Source: Eudorina sp. 2006-703-Eu-15 (Eukaryota; Chlorophyta; Chlorophyceae; Chlamydomonadales; Volvocaceae). Taken from it: a DNA stretch of 64,000 nucleotides. The DNA is taken from the NCBI GenBank assembly GCA_003117195.1, contig BDSI01000010.1:947875-1011874 (forward strand), read 5' to 3'. The position numbers were made by a program, and so were the translations under genes. Below, piece by piece: positions 1-11,532 of the stretch; within the stretch, counting starts at the first letter, position 1, and the number at the start of each line of letters is the position of its first letter. Below the pieces are notes generated by a model that worked only from the letters and a program-made list of their open reading frames with translations, ran no database searches and was not told the DNA's origin.

Positions 1-230
1 CTGCTACCGCGGCCGCGGCCAGCGGCGATGGAGGCCCCGACCGGCTGACCCCCGTGTGCCGTACGGGAACGACGCCGCCGATCACCGGCTGTGGTGGAAG
101 GTCGCGGAAGCAGGTGCAGGATGCGCGGGACAGACAGACAGACTGACTGGCAGACATGGGGCTTGAGGGACGGCATCAGACCATCACAGAGGAACCGGTG
201 GCGGCCGCCCCGCAGCAGGGGCACAGAACG

Positions 231-292
231 GTATGGCACGGTACGGCATGGTATGGCAAGGTACGGCACAGTATGGCACGGTATGACACAAT
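231..292. repeat. Short tandem array, about 10-bp unit (GGTAYGGCAC-like)
   Basis: Five to six imperfect copies of a roughly 10-bp unit built on GGTAYGGCAC occur here, downstream (on the minus strand) of the SBP-box gene's last visible exon. It is a minisatellite-like tract. The reading frames across it are by-products of the repeat and are not called. Confidence 0.6.
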
Positions 293-477
293 CGGATGGC
301 CCCACAGCGCCGCTGAGCGCAATCACCTTTGGGCCGCAGCAATCGGTCATACTCCCATACGTGAAGAAGCATCCAACCAACCCTCCCTACCAAAACATGT
401 TCACCGGCGGCGATACTTCGACTCAGCGTCAGAAACCCTTTCGACTCGACCATGTATCGGAACACAGCAGCAACGGA

Positions 478-2724
478 TCACTCCAATAGCACCTCACGCG
501 CCAGCGGGCTCGATGGCACGTTGCACGGGATTCCACTGACGACTGCGCATCGGGATCCGGCGCCCGCACCCGCACGCGGTGTGCATACCTGGGAGCATAC
601 CTGTCCGCTGCCGTCAGCCGTGCCCTGCAGCATCGGCATCGCCGCCCCCCCTGGGAGGCTGATATCCGTGCCACAGATGCTGCCGCTGGCGCCGCTGGCG
701 GTGCCGCCGGAGCACCCAATCCAACCCACATCCGTAACGGGCGGATCTTCCGGAGTGGACGGCGCCGCCTCCGCCGCATCGGCGGCGCCCGCCGTCGCGC
801 CGCCGCGTGTGCCAACTGCGGCACCTCGAGTGCGGGGCCCTTTGGGTTTCCGTACTACCGCCCGGCGGGGCCTCCCCCGGCGGCCGGCGAAGCCTCGAAG
901 CGTGGCCGTGGCACCTCCTGCACCGTCAGAGTCGTCCGTGTCGTCCACCTCCATGTTTTCCTCCACGTCATCATCATTGTCGTCGTCATACAAGGTCTCG
1001 CTGGAGCTGCTTTCCCGCCGTGAAGGGCGGGCGCGCGCGGCCCCGCCCCGCCGCCGCCGCGGCCGCGTGGCCGGCGGCGCCACTGCCGGCGCCGGCGCCG
1101 CTGCCGGCGCCGGCGCCGCCGCCGGCGCTACGTTGTCTTCCTTCATGGCGTCAAACGACTCGGGGGCGTCGGTTGGGCCGTCACTGCCGTCCGCGGCGGC
1201 AGTGCCCTCGGCACCCTCAGCGGCGGCCCCTCGGGTGCTGTTGAGCTGGGCTTGTGCCGCTGCCAGCTGCCGCTGCTGCCGTAGCGCCCTCAGCTTGTTA
1301 CGGCGCCGCTCGCTGTGCAGTTTGAGCTGGACCCGACAAGACCTACGGTGGCAGTGGAGGCAAGGCGAGGAGGCGGTGCAAACAAAGGTCACAGCAGCCA
1401 CATGTGTGCCTGTGTGGTGGGCAGTGCTCCCAGCCAGCCCGCACCCGACAAGGTCTGAAGGTGGCACCCAAGGATTAATCCAGGCTGGGGCCGAAAGTAG
1501 GGGCAAGAAAGGTCAAACGCCCTGACCCGCTGATTCTCTGTGTGGCCATTAACCGCACGGATCTGCGTGTCCCTTCGACGCACACTCACTCATGCAGGTC
1601 TCTTATCTAAACACACTCATGCGAGGCCATGGTCGCACGTAGTACTGGTGGTGGACAAGTGGAGGCATGGCTGTTTCTTGGCTGCGATATATCAATGATG
1701 TTTTTTCGGACTTTAAGGCACTTACTTCTTCTTTCCATCGAACTCCTCGATTGGCTGGAACTTGGCGCACTGCAGCAGGCCAGGCGGCGGCCGCAAGGCG
1801 AGGACGGGGCGTCACTTCGGCGCGAAACGATGCAGAGAAGAGCTCTATCCGGTCCCGTCACCGCAGCCAGATGTCGAGCCCAGGCATGAGTCGGAGGCGG
1901 GTGCGTGTTGCGCGGACATCCTCCGGTGCGCTGCGTGACTGTGCATCGTGCTGTGGCGTGACTGTGCGGATCAGCTTCTTTTCGGGCGTCCACGCACCAT
2001 GGCATGTGAGAAATGCTGAGCGCACCATGGCATGTGAGAAATGCTGAGCGCACCTAGGCATTCTAGATCACATACGCGTCTTCCTTCTCGTTTACGACAT
2101 GCAACTTGGCAGGGACACGTATCCTGGGCGCCAGCCGCGATCCGGCAACAGCCACGTGGTACGACGCTTTGACTCGTTTTAACGCGCAGAGGTAGTTTAG
2201 ATAAGGGTAATGTTTTGTTTTTTCGCTGCTTCAGAAGTCAGATCAAGCTCAAGGCGAACCATGGCGATCGAGCTATTAGGTAAGTGCCCCAAGAATTCGA
2301 CATCGGCAAAATTCACTCCATAAAATTTGATAGATTATCATACTTTTATGCATGTATGCAGTTGGCAAAGCTGAAGGAATGTCGGCGGCATGTTACTACA
2401 GTTTGAGCTTACGGGGGCCCGGGCCCGGCGCACGGGCAAAGGTCCGGGCCCCGGACCTCAAGAGTGACCCGACATGCATTTCAAGAAGAAATGATAAGAA
2501 TATCAAGGAATACTTTCAAATGCTCCGTAGCATTGACGGCGTCGCGCAGGGCTATCGGGGCCGCCCGGGCCCGTCCCTAGCCAGCGAATTGCGCACACCT
2601 GTTGACAGAAGCGTTGCACATGCCCATCAACCAGCAGCCGCAGGGATTTCAGGTGTTCCTCACAGACGGTATAGCGGCGATAATACGCCCTTTCAAACTC
2701 CATGGAGCGAGTGCAGCCTTCCAC
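478..2724 (-). CDS. SBP-box (SQUAMOSA-promoter-binding-like) transcription factor, 5' end missing
   Basis: Three spliced exons were read on the minus strand: 2724-2599, 1769-1726 and 1342-about 478. The phases join exactly (0, then a split Lys codon AA|G). Together they encode almost a whole SBP DNA-binding domain: VEGC, the YYRRY segment, VCEEH, a VDGHVQRFCQQ block, CAKFQPIEEFDGKKKSC, then the basic tail VQLKLHSERRRNKLR, which is the usual bipartite nuclear localisation signal. SBP proteins bind GTAC-core DNA through two zinc sites. The exon holding the first zinc Cys and the N-terminus lies above 2724 and was not found. After the domain comes a low-complexity tail rich in Ala/Gly with acidic (DDDNDDDVEEN) and AT-hook-like (RRGRPRR) patches, ending at a stop at 478-480. 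A donor-like site near 602 means the 3' end could be spliced differently. Odd points: the usual FH zinc ligand of the second finger is FQ, and YHRRH is YYRRY. Confidence 0.8.
1996..2054. repeat. 28-bp direct duplication
   Basis: Two adjacent identical copies of a 28-bp unit starting GCACCATGGCATGTGAGAAA lie in the intron between the first two visible SBP exons. It looks like a recent local duplication with no evident function. Confidence 0.8.
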
Positions 2725-5700
2725 CTGCAGCAGCCAAAGCGATTAAAAAATCCAAGTTGCCGGATATGCAGCTGATATATATTAATGCCCTGGTACAACA
2801 AACACAGCGTTTAATCGCGCCGACTGTCGCTAAGCGGTCACACGTTCCGAACTAGGGATGCGAGCCGGGGATCGTCGGTGCGTTTTCACCACGTCATCAG
2901 CCCTAGATTGCTAAAGAGGACATCTTCAAATCTTGAGCGCGTACGCAGCGTGGGGCCGAGCCTGACATTGTTCGAAACTTACGACTGAGGAAGTAAAGAG
3001 CACCAACAAGAGCGGCTCCCGCATGCATTCACCAATGTACAGAGTATTTAATACAGCTTGGTCAAACTGCTGAGCTCACCTTGCAAAGACGCGATGTGCC
3101 GCCCGACGATGCATCAGTCTGTTGAACGGCTCTTTGGCCTTCTGTCGCGTCGCGACGCCCGCTGAATTGACGATCTCTGTCATTTGCACACAATGTGCGT
3201 CCAGCGTCACCCATATGATGCGCCGCCGAGCCTTCTGGCTCTGCCATGTGCGTGTCTGGGGTTCAAACACCGCGTTCGACCCACAGTGTGGTTGTCACGC
3301 GGTCATACAAGGAGTCGCTGAATCGGCGATGAAAGCTTGGAATCTCAGGAATTGTTCTCACTAATTCGTCTATAAATTGAGGAAGTTAGGACAGATGTGC
3401 CAATTTGCTGATCTTCCTCAGCATTGCCACTGATTTACAATGATGTAATTACTCAAGTACAAGTATGAAAGGCAACATTTCAGTTCATCGACTGATGATA
3501 GGGACAGTTGTACAGCAAAATAAACGAACCTAATTATCCGTATTTTATTGCACGGCCTTTCCACATCTGCAATTTCATGTATATATGTTCTTTAACATAT
3601 TATATTTTTTGCAATTTTCACAGTCCAATCACGCAACTCCAGTGTGACGTACTGTTGTGCATTTGCGTGCATAATTCCGGGGAAAGTAAGCACGAATTGG
3701 TGCAAGATTGAATTTCTTTCTCATTTGCAGCTTTAATCATTTGTAACGTGGATTCCGTATCTGTGATGTACTTATGATTTACCGTACTAACCATGTACAG
3801 AGTGTCACGAAAAGCCGTAAACGACAGGAAGGTTGTGGAAGGTCAAAGCGTTCCGTGCTGCCATAATGCTCTAGCTGTTACTGCTGCTGTTCCGATGCCC
3901 TGATGGGCACACTACTTCCCAAACAACGTTTAATACGGCTACTTCGGCTACTGATGTGGCCTGATGTAAACGATTGGAGTAGGTGGGAAAGACAATTGTG
4001 CGTGTAAACAAGGCACACTTGTCAGTCCATCAATCTGATTCCGTCTTGTGCAAATTCGATAACGAGGGTTTACGGGGCCCCTCGGGCCCAAGAGATAGAA
4101 CTCGCAACCATGCAGGCCTTGAAGGGCCTGGACTCAAAAGAAGGCGAGTACAATGTCACGGCCTCACCCACGCGCGCCTGTGTTGTGTGAGAGCTAAGCC
4201 GCGCAAGCAGGGGAAAGTGCGCGGCGAAAGTGACATGCAAGGATATGCTCTGGGACGAATTAGCCGCCCCATTCGGTTGACGCCAGCGCCAAATATCAAG
4301 AGCGTGGCGGGACCCAAGTGAAAGGCCCTGAACACCTTGCTCCGTCCACCTCCACATACACGGCGGTACGGTCGCGAAGTGCGTTTAATACTCGGTTACC
4401 TCGCTCATCCTCCGGGATTTTGAAGAAGAGGCGAGGAAGTCAATCATCCATACACACAGTCCATGTACGCATATACGCATCCTTTGCTTTTCAGAGATTC
4501 AGACACCATGCCTATCCATTCCCTCAGCGAGCTGCAATCGCTGACCCGCTAGGTAGGTCCACAGTCATCATTTGGCACATTCTTTCATACTAGGGATCAA
4601 GCTTGTCGTCCCCCTTAGATAGATGAAAGCAATTGAGCGCCCGGGTTCCCTGCCGTGCGACGTCCGCGCGCGCACGGCACCGTCGCTGCCGACACTTGCA
4701 CCGCCAGCCACTGCTGGGACATCCAGATCAACGAATGGTTCACGGCCGGAAGTTCGGGTTCTCCTTCTCCAAGGTAATCCTGCTCCCCTGGGTCCTAACC
4801 TAAGGTATAAGGCCGACGTCCACCAGAGCCGCCTGAACGAACTCTGTCCATCGCTGGACCCCGACTGGCACACTCCAGGCCGCTTCCCAGGCACATGGGT
4901 ACATGAAAGACCACCGGCGATGCACGACAGGTCAACACTGTGATGATGACGCCCTGATCCTTCCAGTTCATGGGGCGCATTTATCATGATTAAATACAGG
5001 GAGTAGTGCAACGACCGCCCAGACCCGCTTTCACCCACACCAACTGCTGCGCGGTTCCACCGTAAAATCATGAATGAACAGTCTTACTGGTTCTGTGCCG
5101 CAGGTGGGCCTAGGTCCAGGGGCTCCTGCCCACAGCAAGCGTTCCTGTCACCGTACTTGAGGTTACTGTGCTGGCGGGGTTGCTGGTGGGGTCGGTTGGC
5201 GGTGCGGATTATTCCATTCGTGTGCATGTTGGGGGCGCGAGTGTTGCGTTGTGTTGTGTGGGCTTGGTGTACGGCACCTTCGCTGTGATCGCATGTTGAT
5301 TGCATACATGATCAAGCGAGGGCTGCTGGCGGCGCAGCAGCAGTCGCTGAGAAATCGCGCAAGCACTCCCCGCCGGCCACGACGCACTGCGTGCCACGCA
5401 GTTCAAAAGGGTGTCAAGCAAGGTTGGATTGTTCTACAATCGCCCCTATAGCTCAGAGCGGTTGCAACGTTGCAAACGAGGTTTAAGAAAAGCAGTGACG
5501 CAGCACTTTCCCCCGCCCTGGTCCGACGCACAGGCTCAAAGCCAATTTCACGCATATCATCAATGTGATCATATGTGATGCGGGTGACGTATGTTTCCAA
5601 GCATATGAACAGAAAGGCTGGCGGCACCCCTCGGCGGCACGCACGCACACTTTCCAGAATTTCGCCAGTCGCCTTGCCGAGGGCATGAGTTCTATAAGAT

Positions 5701-7389
5701 TGCGTGCGCATTTCTGTACAAACTGATCTACCAACTTGTAGAAATTGGCAACGGCACCTCAGGATTCTGCCAAAAAGAGGCTACGACGACACATACGGTA
5801 CATGAACAGCTACAAACTGGCACTCGACTCATACATGAAAAATCATTCATAGAGCTGCAGGAACAGGGGAACCTAATAATGAGGTCAAAATTATTGCGCG
5901 GGCATACCGTAAGCGTAAGAAGGGCGGGCGAAAGTAGCCTGTAGCGAGGCGTCGGGCCCCGGCGGTACAACATTATTCTGCTAGGATGGCTTTGTCAGGA
6001 AGGTTTCGTAGGATTTGTCATGAGTCATGTGACAGCTTGACAGGTCGCGCCTGGTCGTGCGTTGCGATTTCGCGACTCTCCTTGATTGACGCCGACGAGA
6101 GCAAGAATGAAAGAGAGTAGGACCTCTCGAAGTTGGGAGCTCAAAGGTTGATACACACCTTGACACACTTGTAATGTCGAATGGCGTAAGCCGACTTCAC
6201 ACACTCCAGAATGCACAACAACGATGGGTCTCATTTTACAGCCTTACACAGAGTTTAGCAAACTTCAGAGATACTAACAAAGCTTAAGTTAAAAAGGTTG
6301 CAAAACCACGTTTGCGTTTATGACGTGAAAAAGAAATGGCATGGTTCGTCTGACAATTGTAAAATCATTAAAACCAAGTATCTGAAGTGGTATCTGAAGT
6401 ATCTTATGTTGCTGGTGTTTGCCTACCCTTCGGTAATCGTGCATGAGAATATATGGAAAACAAATACTGGTGCCCTTTCTTATCAATGCGCCTGCAAACG
6501 CAAATGACGGGACAGGATGTACAGAAACTGTAGCATTCGGATAGGTTGGACCTGTAGCTGAGAGCGTCTGCCACTGCCCGCCGTTGGCGAGCGAAGGTGT
6601 TTCAAACGAGAGGGTAGGCCTGCACAGGCCTGCAGTTCACTGTTGCTCTTTGAGGCTCTTTGCTGTCAATCCCTCAAAATCAAACATGGTCCACATTCTG
6701 TGCTGCTTTGTTGCACCAACAGAAACAAGTAATCAGCCACATGGATACCCCGCAAGAGAACGTACGGGATGACTTGCAGGTAGGGTCCCCCACGATGGAC
6801 TGCAGACCGCAATTTCCTGGAGCCCACCCAACCCCATTCGCTGCCTCCGCGCCCGTATGTAGCATTAGGCACCGTCGCAAAGGAACCCTCAGCTGATGCG
6901 CGCTGCAGGCTTACAGAAACACATACCACTGGGAGCCGGCCACCCAGGCAATCCGATCGCCGGCAACAGGGCATCCGTCTCTCTTTATACCCACCATTCA
7001 TACACATACGAAATGTGTACGTCGAGGGCTTCAGGGGTGCCTTTGCTGCTGTCTGGGTGTGAAGGAGTGAATGGTACAGTGCTGATGATACCTGATAGCC
7101 GCCGCCCACCAAGGACCAGTCAGTTGAATGAATGGTAGTCCACACCCCAACGCATGCATGGCTCACGTCCATCCAGTTACATGCCCGCCCCGCGCGGCCC
7201 AGTTGCATCTCAGGGTTCTCCAGCAAACAGGTTTCGTTTCTGACCATTCTGACAGGGAGGTACAAGCTTTGCACGGCGGCGACTGTTGGTACTTATCACC
7301 TGGCATGCGGCTACGTAGGCGACAAACGAACACGTTCAATCAATCATTCACTCATCACTAATTCATGAACTCGTGTCACTTCGGACCCC
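2725..7389. other. No gene recognised (4.7 kb)
   Basis: This stretch must hold the missing 5' exon(s) of the SBP gene if its first intron is not very long, but none could be fixed. The open frames (for example 4568-5071, 5403-5711 and 6666-7274, all minus) show no domain, no convincing codon pattern and no splice-linked partner. Two tRNA-like snippets (near 5442 and 6551) lack matching arms. Base composition is mixed and AT-richer than the coding exons. Confidence 0.5.
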
Positions 7390-7734
7390 GACAAGTAGGG
7401 GGTCGGCTTCCTTGAAGCCGGAAAAAGGGCGGGGCCCCCTACAATCCGTACAGGCCGCTTGCTTTACAACGGAAACTCTGTTACCGCGCAAGAGTGTGAG
7501 AGAGTGAAAGGGTGCCATCAGTGTTGCTATCTTCCAAAACGGGGAAATAGAATTCCGCAGGTTTCCGGCCTGTCGCCAGTAGCCAAAAAACCTTTTGTGA
7601 TCTGCTGCGGTTCGACAGGCAGTGTTAACCCCGAACCCCAATTACACCACCCCGATCACACGTACACTCATTCGTGTAACGCTGCACAGAACCCTAAGCC
7701 TCGACCGCAACCAACCGCCCAGCCTCGCCCTAGC

Positions 7735-8811
7735 TTAGGAGGTGAACAAGAAAAGGGGGTAAAAGAAGGCGGCACGGTGCAATGGTGCAATGCGCATTTC
7801 CATGGTGACTGTATCGAACAACATGCCAAGGAACTCCAACTGCTGCGACGGTTGGTCGCGGCCCCGATCTTTGCTGGCTTTCCACTCGAGGCCCAGCTCT
7901 GTCCCCACCTCATCCAGCACCTCAAACGCGCCCACCACGTCCGCATGGGAGTTGCCCAGCAGCATGAAGTCCACGTAGACGAAGATGCGCACTTGCAACC
8001 CCCGACGGTCGCATTCTGTCTGAAAGATGTCCCGGGCCACGGTGGTGAGTTCGACGAAGATGGGTGGGCTCTGGCTGGCGCCGAACGGAAGCGCGACAAA
8101 ACGCTGAAGAGCGCCTGACACTGGATGCCGAAACGCCACGTACCGTCGTGCCTCCGGCGCCAACATTACATGATGAAAACCGTTGGCGAGGTCGCGTTTG
8201 CCGAGGAAACCGTTCGGCGGTAGGTTCTGCAGCAACACCCCCAAGTCTGGAAGCGGGCACGGCAGCTTCTCCATGCACTCGTTGACGCCCGAGCATGAGG
8301 GGTCGATGATAGGACGAATAGACTTGTCGGGCTTCAGCACCACGTGTAGGGGGTTTACGACTGCAGCGAAGTCCGTCATGTCCCCATGGACTCCTGCGTC
8401 GTACTGCTCCGTAACTCCTGTTACTAGCAGCGCGTCAAAATGCTTGCCCATCGCCTCGAGATGAGGTTGAATGGTCGGGTGATTCCGGAGGTGGTGGGAT
8501 ACTGGGGGGTCCGACGCGAACTGCCAAACTGCTGCGTTGCGGATAGCCGCTGAATCAGCACCCCGCCGCTGCCATGCCTCCGTGTTGAGCTTCGCGCCAC
8601 CTGCTGGGAACCAGGGCTGGACTGGCGGTCTGCCTGCGCTGTCGCCTGAACCGGTCCCAACACCGACAGTGCTCGCGGCCGCGTCAGCGGCCGCCTCCAC
8701 CACCTCCTCCAACACACCCAATGTTGTAAGGGGGTCGGTTATGTCGGAAAAGCCACCTGCACCGGGCAAGGAGACCTTAACGACGAGGCTATCTCCAACA
8801 GCGGAGATCAA
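7735..8811 (-). pseudogene. Reverse transcriptase of retroelement, active-site motif altered
   Basis: A 358-codon frame with no ATG near its beginning; the first codon counted is TTG, just after a stop. RT landmarks run in order: KPDKSIRPIIDPS (fingers), a GFLGKRDLANGFHHVML block carrying the first catalytic Asp, FVALPFGASQSPPIF (the usual LPFG.S.P motif), FVYVDFMLLG (normally YVDD), then a LGMLFD-type motif. The second Asp of YxDD is replaced by Phe, which should abolish polymerisation. The frame runs into unrelated residues near 7790 and stops, with no RNase H. Its N-terminal part is Ala-rich and unassigned. The gag-like frame lies upstream across the 182-bp repeats. Confidence 0.8.
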
Positions 8812-8845
8812 CCAAAACCGCGGAGATCAACCAAAACCGCGGCAA

Positions 8846-9895
8846 ACGCTACCCGACATGCACCGAGGCTGCGACCATATCTGCCGACAAAGTTATGCGC
8901 TGCTTTCCCCACAGAGAAAAGGCTAACGCGCAGAACCAATGCCCGACATGCACCGCACCACGACCATGCCTGCCGGCAGATGCCAAGCGCCTCTCATTCG
9001 CCCGAGAGGAAGGCAATTCACCCAGCCAACCGCCCGACATGCACCGAGGCTGCGACCATATCTGCCGACAAAAGTCATGCGCTGCTTTTCCCACAGAGAA
9101 AAGGCTAAGGCGCAGAACCAATGCCCGACATGCACCGCACCACGACCATGCCTGCCGGCAGATGCCAAGCGCCTCTCATTCGCCCGAGAGGAAGGCAAAA
9201 CACCCAGCCAACCGCCCGACATGCACCGAGGCTGCGACCATATCTGCCGACAAAAGTCATGCGCTGCTTTTCCCACAGAGAAAAGGCTAACGCGCAGAAC
9301 CAATGCCCGACATGCACCGCACCACGACCATGCCTGCCGGCAGATGCCAAGCGCCTCTCATTCGCCCGAGAGGAAGGCAATTCACCCAGCCAACCGCCCG
9401 ACATGCACCGAGGCTGCGACCATATCTGCCGACAAAAGTCATGCGCTGCTTTTCCCACAGAGAAAAGGCTAAGGCGCAGAACCAATGCCCGACATGCACC
9501 GCACCACGACCATGCCTGCCGGCAGATGCCAAGCGCCTCTCATTCGCCCGAGAGGAAGGCAATTCACCCAGCCAACCGCCCGACATGCACCGAGGCTGCG
9601 ACCATATCTGCCGACAAAAGTCATGCGCTGCTTTTCCCACAGAGAAAAAGGCTAAGGCGCACAACCAATGCCCGACATGCACCGCACCACGACCATGCCT
9701 GCCGGCAGATGCCAAGCGCCTCTCATTCGCCCGAGAGGAAGGCAATTCACCCAGCCAACCGCCCGACATGCACCGAGGCTGCGACCATATCTGCCGACAA
9801 AAGTCATGCGCTGCTTTTCCCACAGAGAAGAGACTAAGGCGCACAACCAATGCCCGACATGCACCGCACCACGATCATGCCTGCCGACAGATGCT
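8846..9895. repeat. 182-bp tandem repeat, about six copies
   Basis: A unit beginning ATGCCCGACATGCACCGCAC starts at 8939, 9121, 9303, 9485, 9668 and 9850. The period is 182 bp, with one 183-bp unit caused by an extra A. Copies are nearly identical, and the first and last units are partial. Each unit holds a subrepeat, since CCCGACATGCACCG appears twice per unit. Because 182 is not a multiple of 3, the frame shifts each period and open frames appear on both strands. These are not called as genes. The array separates gag from RT in the retroelement. Confidence 0.95.
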
Positions 9896-10047
9896 GGTCG
9901 CTACTGTACCGCCCAGACTCAGGTGCCGCACCGCGAACAAGGCTCACCGCTGCCCACAGCAGCAGCCACCAGCTCGCTGGCACCTGCCGCTATCCTTGGC
10001 TCCGCACTTGGTGCGGAGCTGTCGACAGGGGCAGGCGCCGTCACCCG

Positions 10048-11532
10048 CTAGCGGCCCGCACCGCCACGGAGCTCCTGCAACGCCTTGCGCGCCTTGTCTG
10101 CGATAGCTGGCTTCTGCCCCTCCGCGGCGTCCACGTACGTCTTGCAGACCCGCCAACGGTGATGCTCGCCGCACAGCACGCAGACCAGGCCTCCGCCGCC
10201 TCCCGCGCCAGCCCCATGACCGGCGCCATCGTCTCCACCAATGAACTGCACCGGCTGTTGCTTTTGGGATGGCCCGCCACGCGAGCTGCCGCCGCCGCCG
10301 TCTTTGTTACTGCCAATGAAGCGATCTCTAATCCTTGGATCCAACGACGCGATCGTCGTGAGCAGCTGAAGCTGTGTCGTGTCGCTGTCGCGCTGCAGCT
10401 GCACCACGTCCGTCCACGGCAGAATTGCTGCCAGCGCGTTGATGTCTTTCTGCAGCTTCTGCCCTTCCGTTGCCGCCTTGAATGCGTTGGCGCTCCTCTG
10501 ATATGCCGACGCAGCAGCCGCCGCCGCGCCCTCCTCCAACTGACTGTTGCCCTCTGTGAAAGCGGCTGCCCCATCCATCGAAAACTTGAGAATCGAGTTG
10601 CGTGAGGCCACATTGAACGAACTAAGTGACGATGCCATCCGACGAGCGCCCATGGCGTCCACCAAGTTGCCTACCAGAGGCAGCGCCGACGCCACTTCCT
10701 CAAATGTGGCTGCCTTGTTGAACGTGTCAGCGAGTGAGTCAGGCTTGAACGTCTTGGGCGGTGGGGAGCCCGGAAGCGGTTCGTCGTCGTGGCCGTGTCG
10801 TGTTCCCGTAAGCAAAGCCGGCCGTTGGACGAGAGCTCCACCGGTGTGCGTAGTTGGAGCCAGAGCCAGAACGTTGGGATCGAACGCCGCCGCTGCCACA
10901 AGTTGACCCAGACCACCTGGTTGTAACGCCCTCAGCTCAACGTCTAATGGTTCTGTCCCGGCGATCCGTCTCCGCTGTTGCTGGTGGTGCTCCAGCTGCA
11001 GTTGCTGATCATGCGCCGGCTGAGTCTGCTGGTATTGGTTGTCAGGTAGAGCCGTGCGCGGAGCAACATCGCGTCCAACCGTACCTGGACCAACACCAAC
11101 CCCAGTCCCTGCCTCACCGGCAATAGCTGGGAGGTCAGATGCAGCCGCTTCTTCTCTCGTGTCGATGCGAGCGCTCAGCTGTCGAATCCGTTGGTGAATG
11201 CCATCCCGGCGCGCCTTCCGAGCAGCTAGTTCCTGATAGTCCAATGAGACCTCTGTTTCAATGGTTGTTTGGTATATCTGTTCCGCCTCCTCGATAGCTG
11301 CTTTGCCGGCGGCCTTCTCTGCGGCTGTTCGGCCGGTTGGCGCCGCTGAGATCGCTGCCCTCTTTGCCCTGGCTGCGCTAAGAAATACTGTGGAGCCCGC
11401 CTTGAAACGCTCAAACTCTTCCGTAGTAAGAACAGCAGCACCAGGTTTCGCCAACTCGGCATCGCAGTCAGCGACTGTAAGCAGATGCTGAAAACCTGCA
11501 CCGCCGGAACCTGACCCGCCAGTTTCTGACAT
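10048..11532 (-). CDS. Gag-like protein of the retroelement
   Basis: A 494-residue frame from the ATG at 11532; the frame is open further upstream but with no ATG. The N-terminal half has Ala/Glu/Gln-rich helical segments. The middle (FNKAATFEEVASALPLVGNL and following) is a compact Ala-rich helical region that could be a capsid-like domain. The C-terminal part ends with a Gly-rich stretch and CVLCGEHHRWRVC, a CX2CX3HX4C-type knuckle suited to nucleic-acid binding, then a basic tail. Position upstream of an RT in the same orientation supports gag. The assignment rests on layout and the Cys/His motif, not on a recognised family. Confidence 0.6.
   Translation of the reverse strand: MSETGGSGSGGAGFQHLLTVADCDAELAKPGAAVLTTEEFERFKAGSTVFLSAARAKRAAISAAPTGRTAAEKAAGKAAIEEAEQIYQTTIETEVSLDYQELAARKARRDGIHQRIRQLSARIDTREEAAASDLPAIAGEAGTGVGVGPGTVGRDVAPRTALPDNQYQQTQPAHDQQLQLEHHQQQRRRIAGTEPLDVELRALQPGGLGQLVAAAAFDPNVLALAPTTHTGGALVQRPALLTGTRHGHDDEPLPGSPPPKTFKPDSLADTFNKAATFEEVASALPLVGNLVDAMGARRMASSLSSFNVASRNSILKFSMDGAAAFTEGNSQLEEGAAAAAASAYQRSANAFKAATEGQKLQKDINALAAILPWTDVVQLQRDSDTTQLQLLTTIASLDPRIRDRFIGSNKDGGGGSSRGGPSQKQQPVQFIGGDDGAGHGAGAGGGGGLVCVLCGEHHRWRVCKTYVDAAEGQKPAIADKARKALQELRGGAGR

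Noticed and set aside
452..1525. 357-codon plus-strand frame
   Set aside because: Antisense shadow of the low-complexity SBP exon; the minus strand has the SBP domain and splice-consistent phases.
5442..5520. tRNA-like 5' half (CCCCTATAGCTCAGAGCGG)
   Set aside because: D-arm resemblance only; no anticodon or T arm at the right distance.
6666..7274. 202-codon minus-strand frame
   Set aside because: Starts without a supported ATG context, no domain, no linked exons, ordinary composition.
8846..9895. CRISPR-like array
   Set aside because: Contiguous 182-bp tandem units without unique spacers, in a eukaryotic retroelement.
8838..10106. Frames of 126-267 residues on both strands over the 182-bp array
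   Set aside because: The period is not a multiple of three and similar frames occur on both strands; repeat artefacts.
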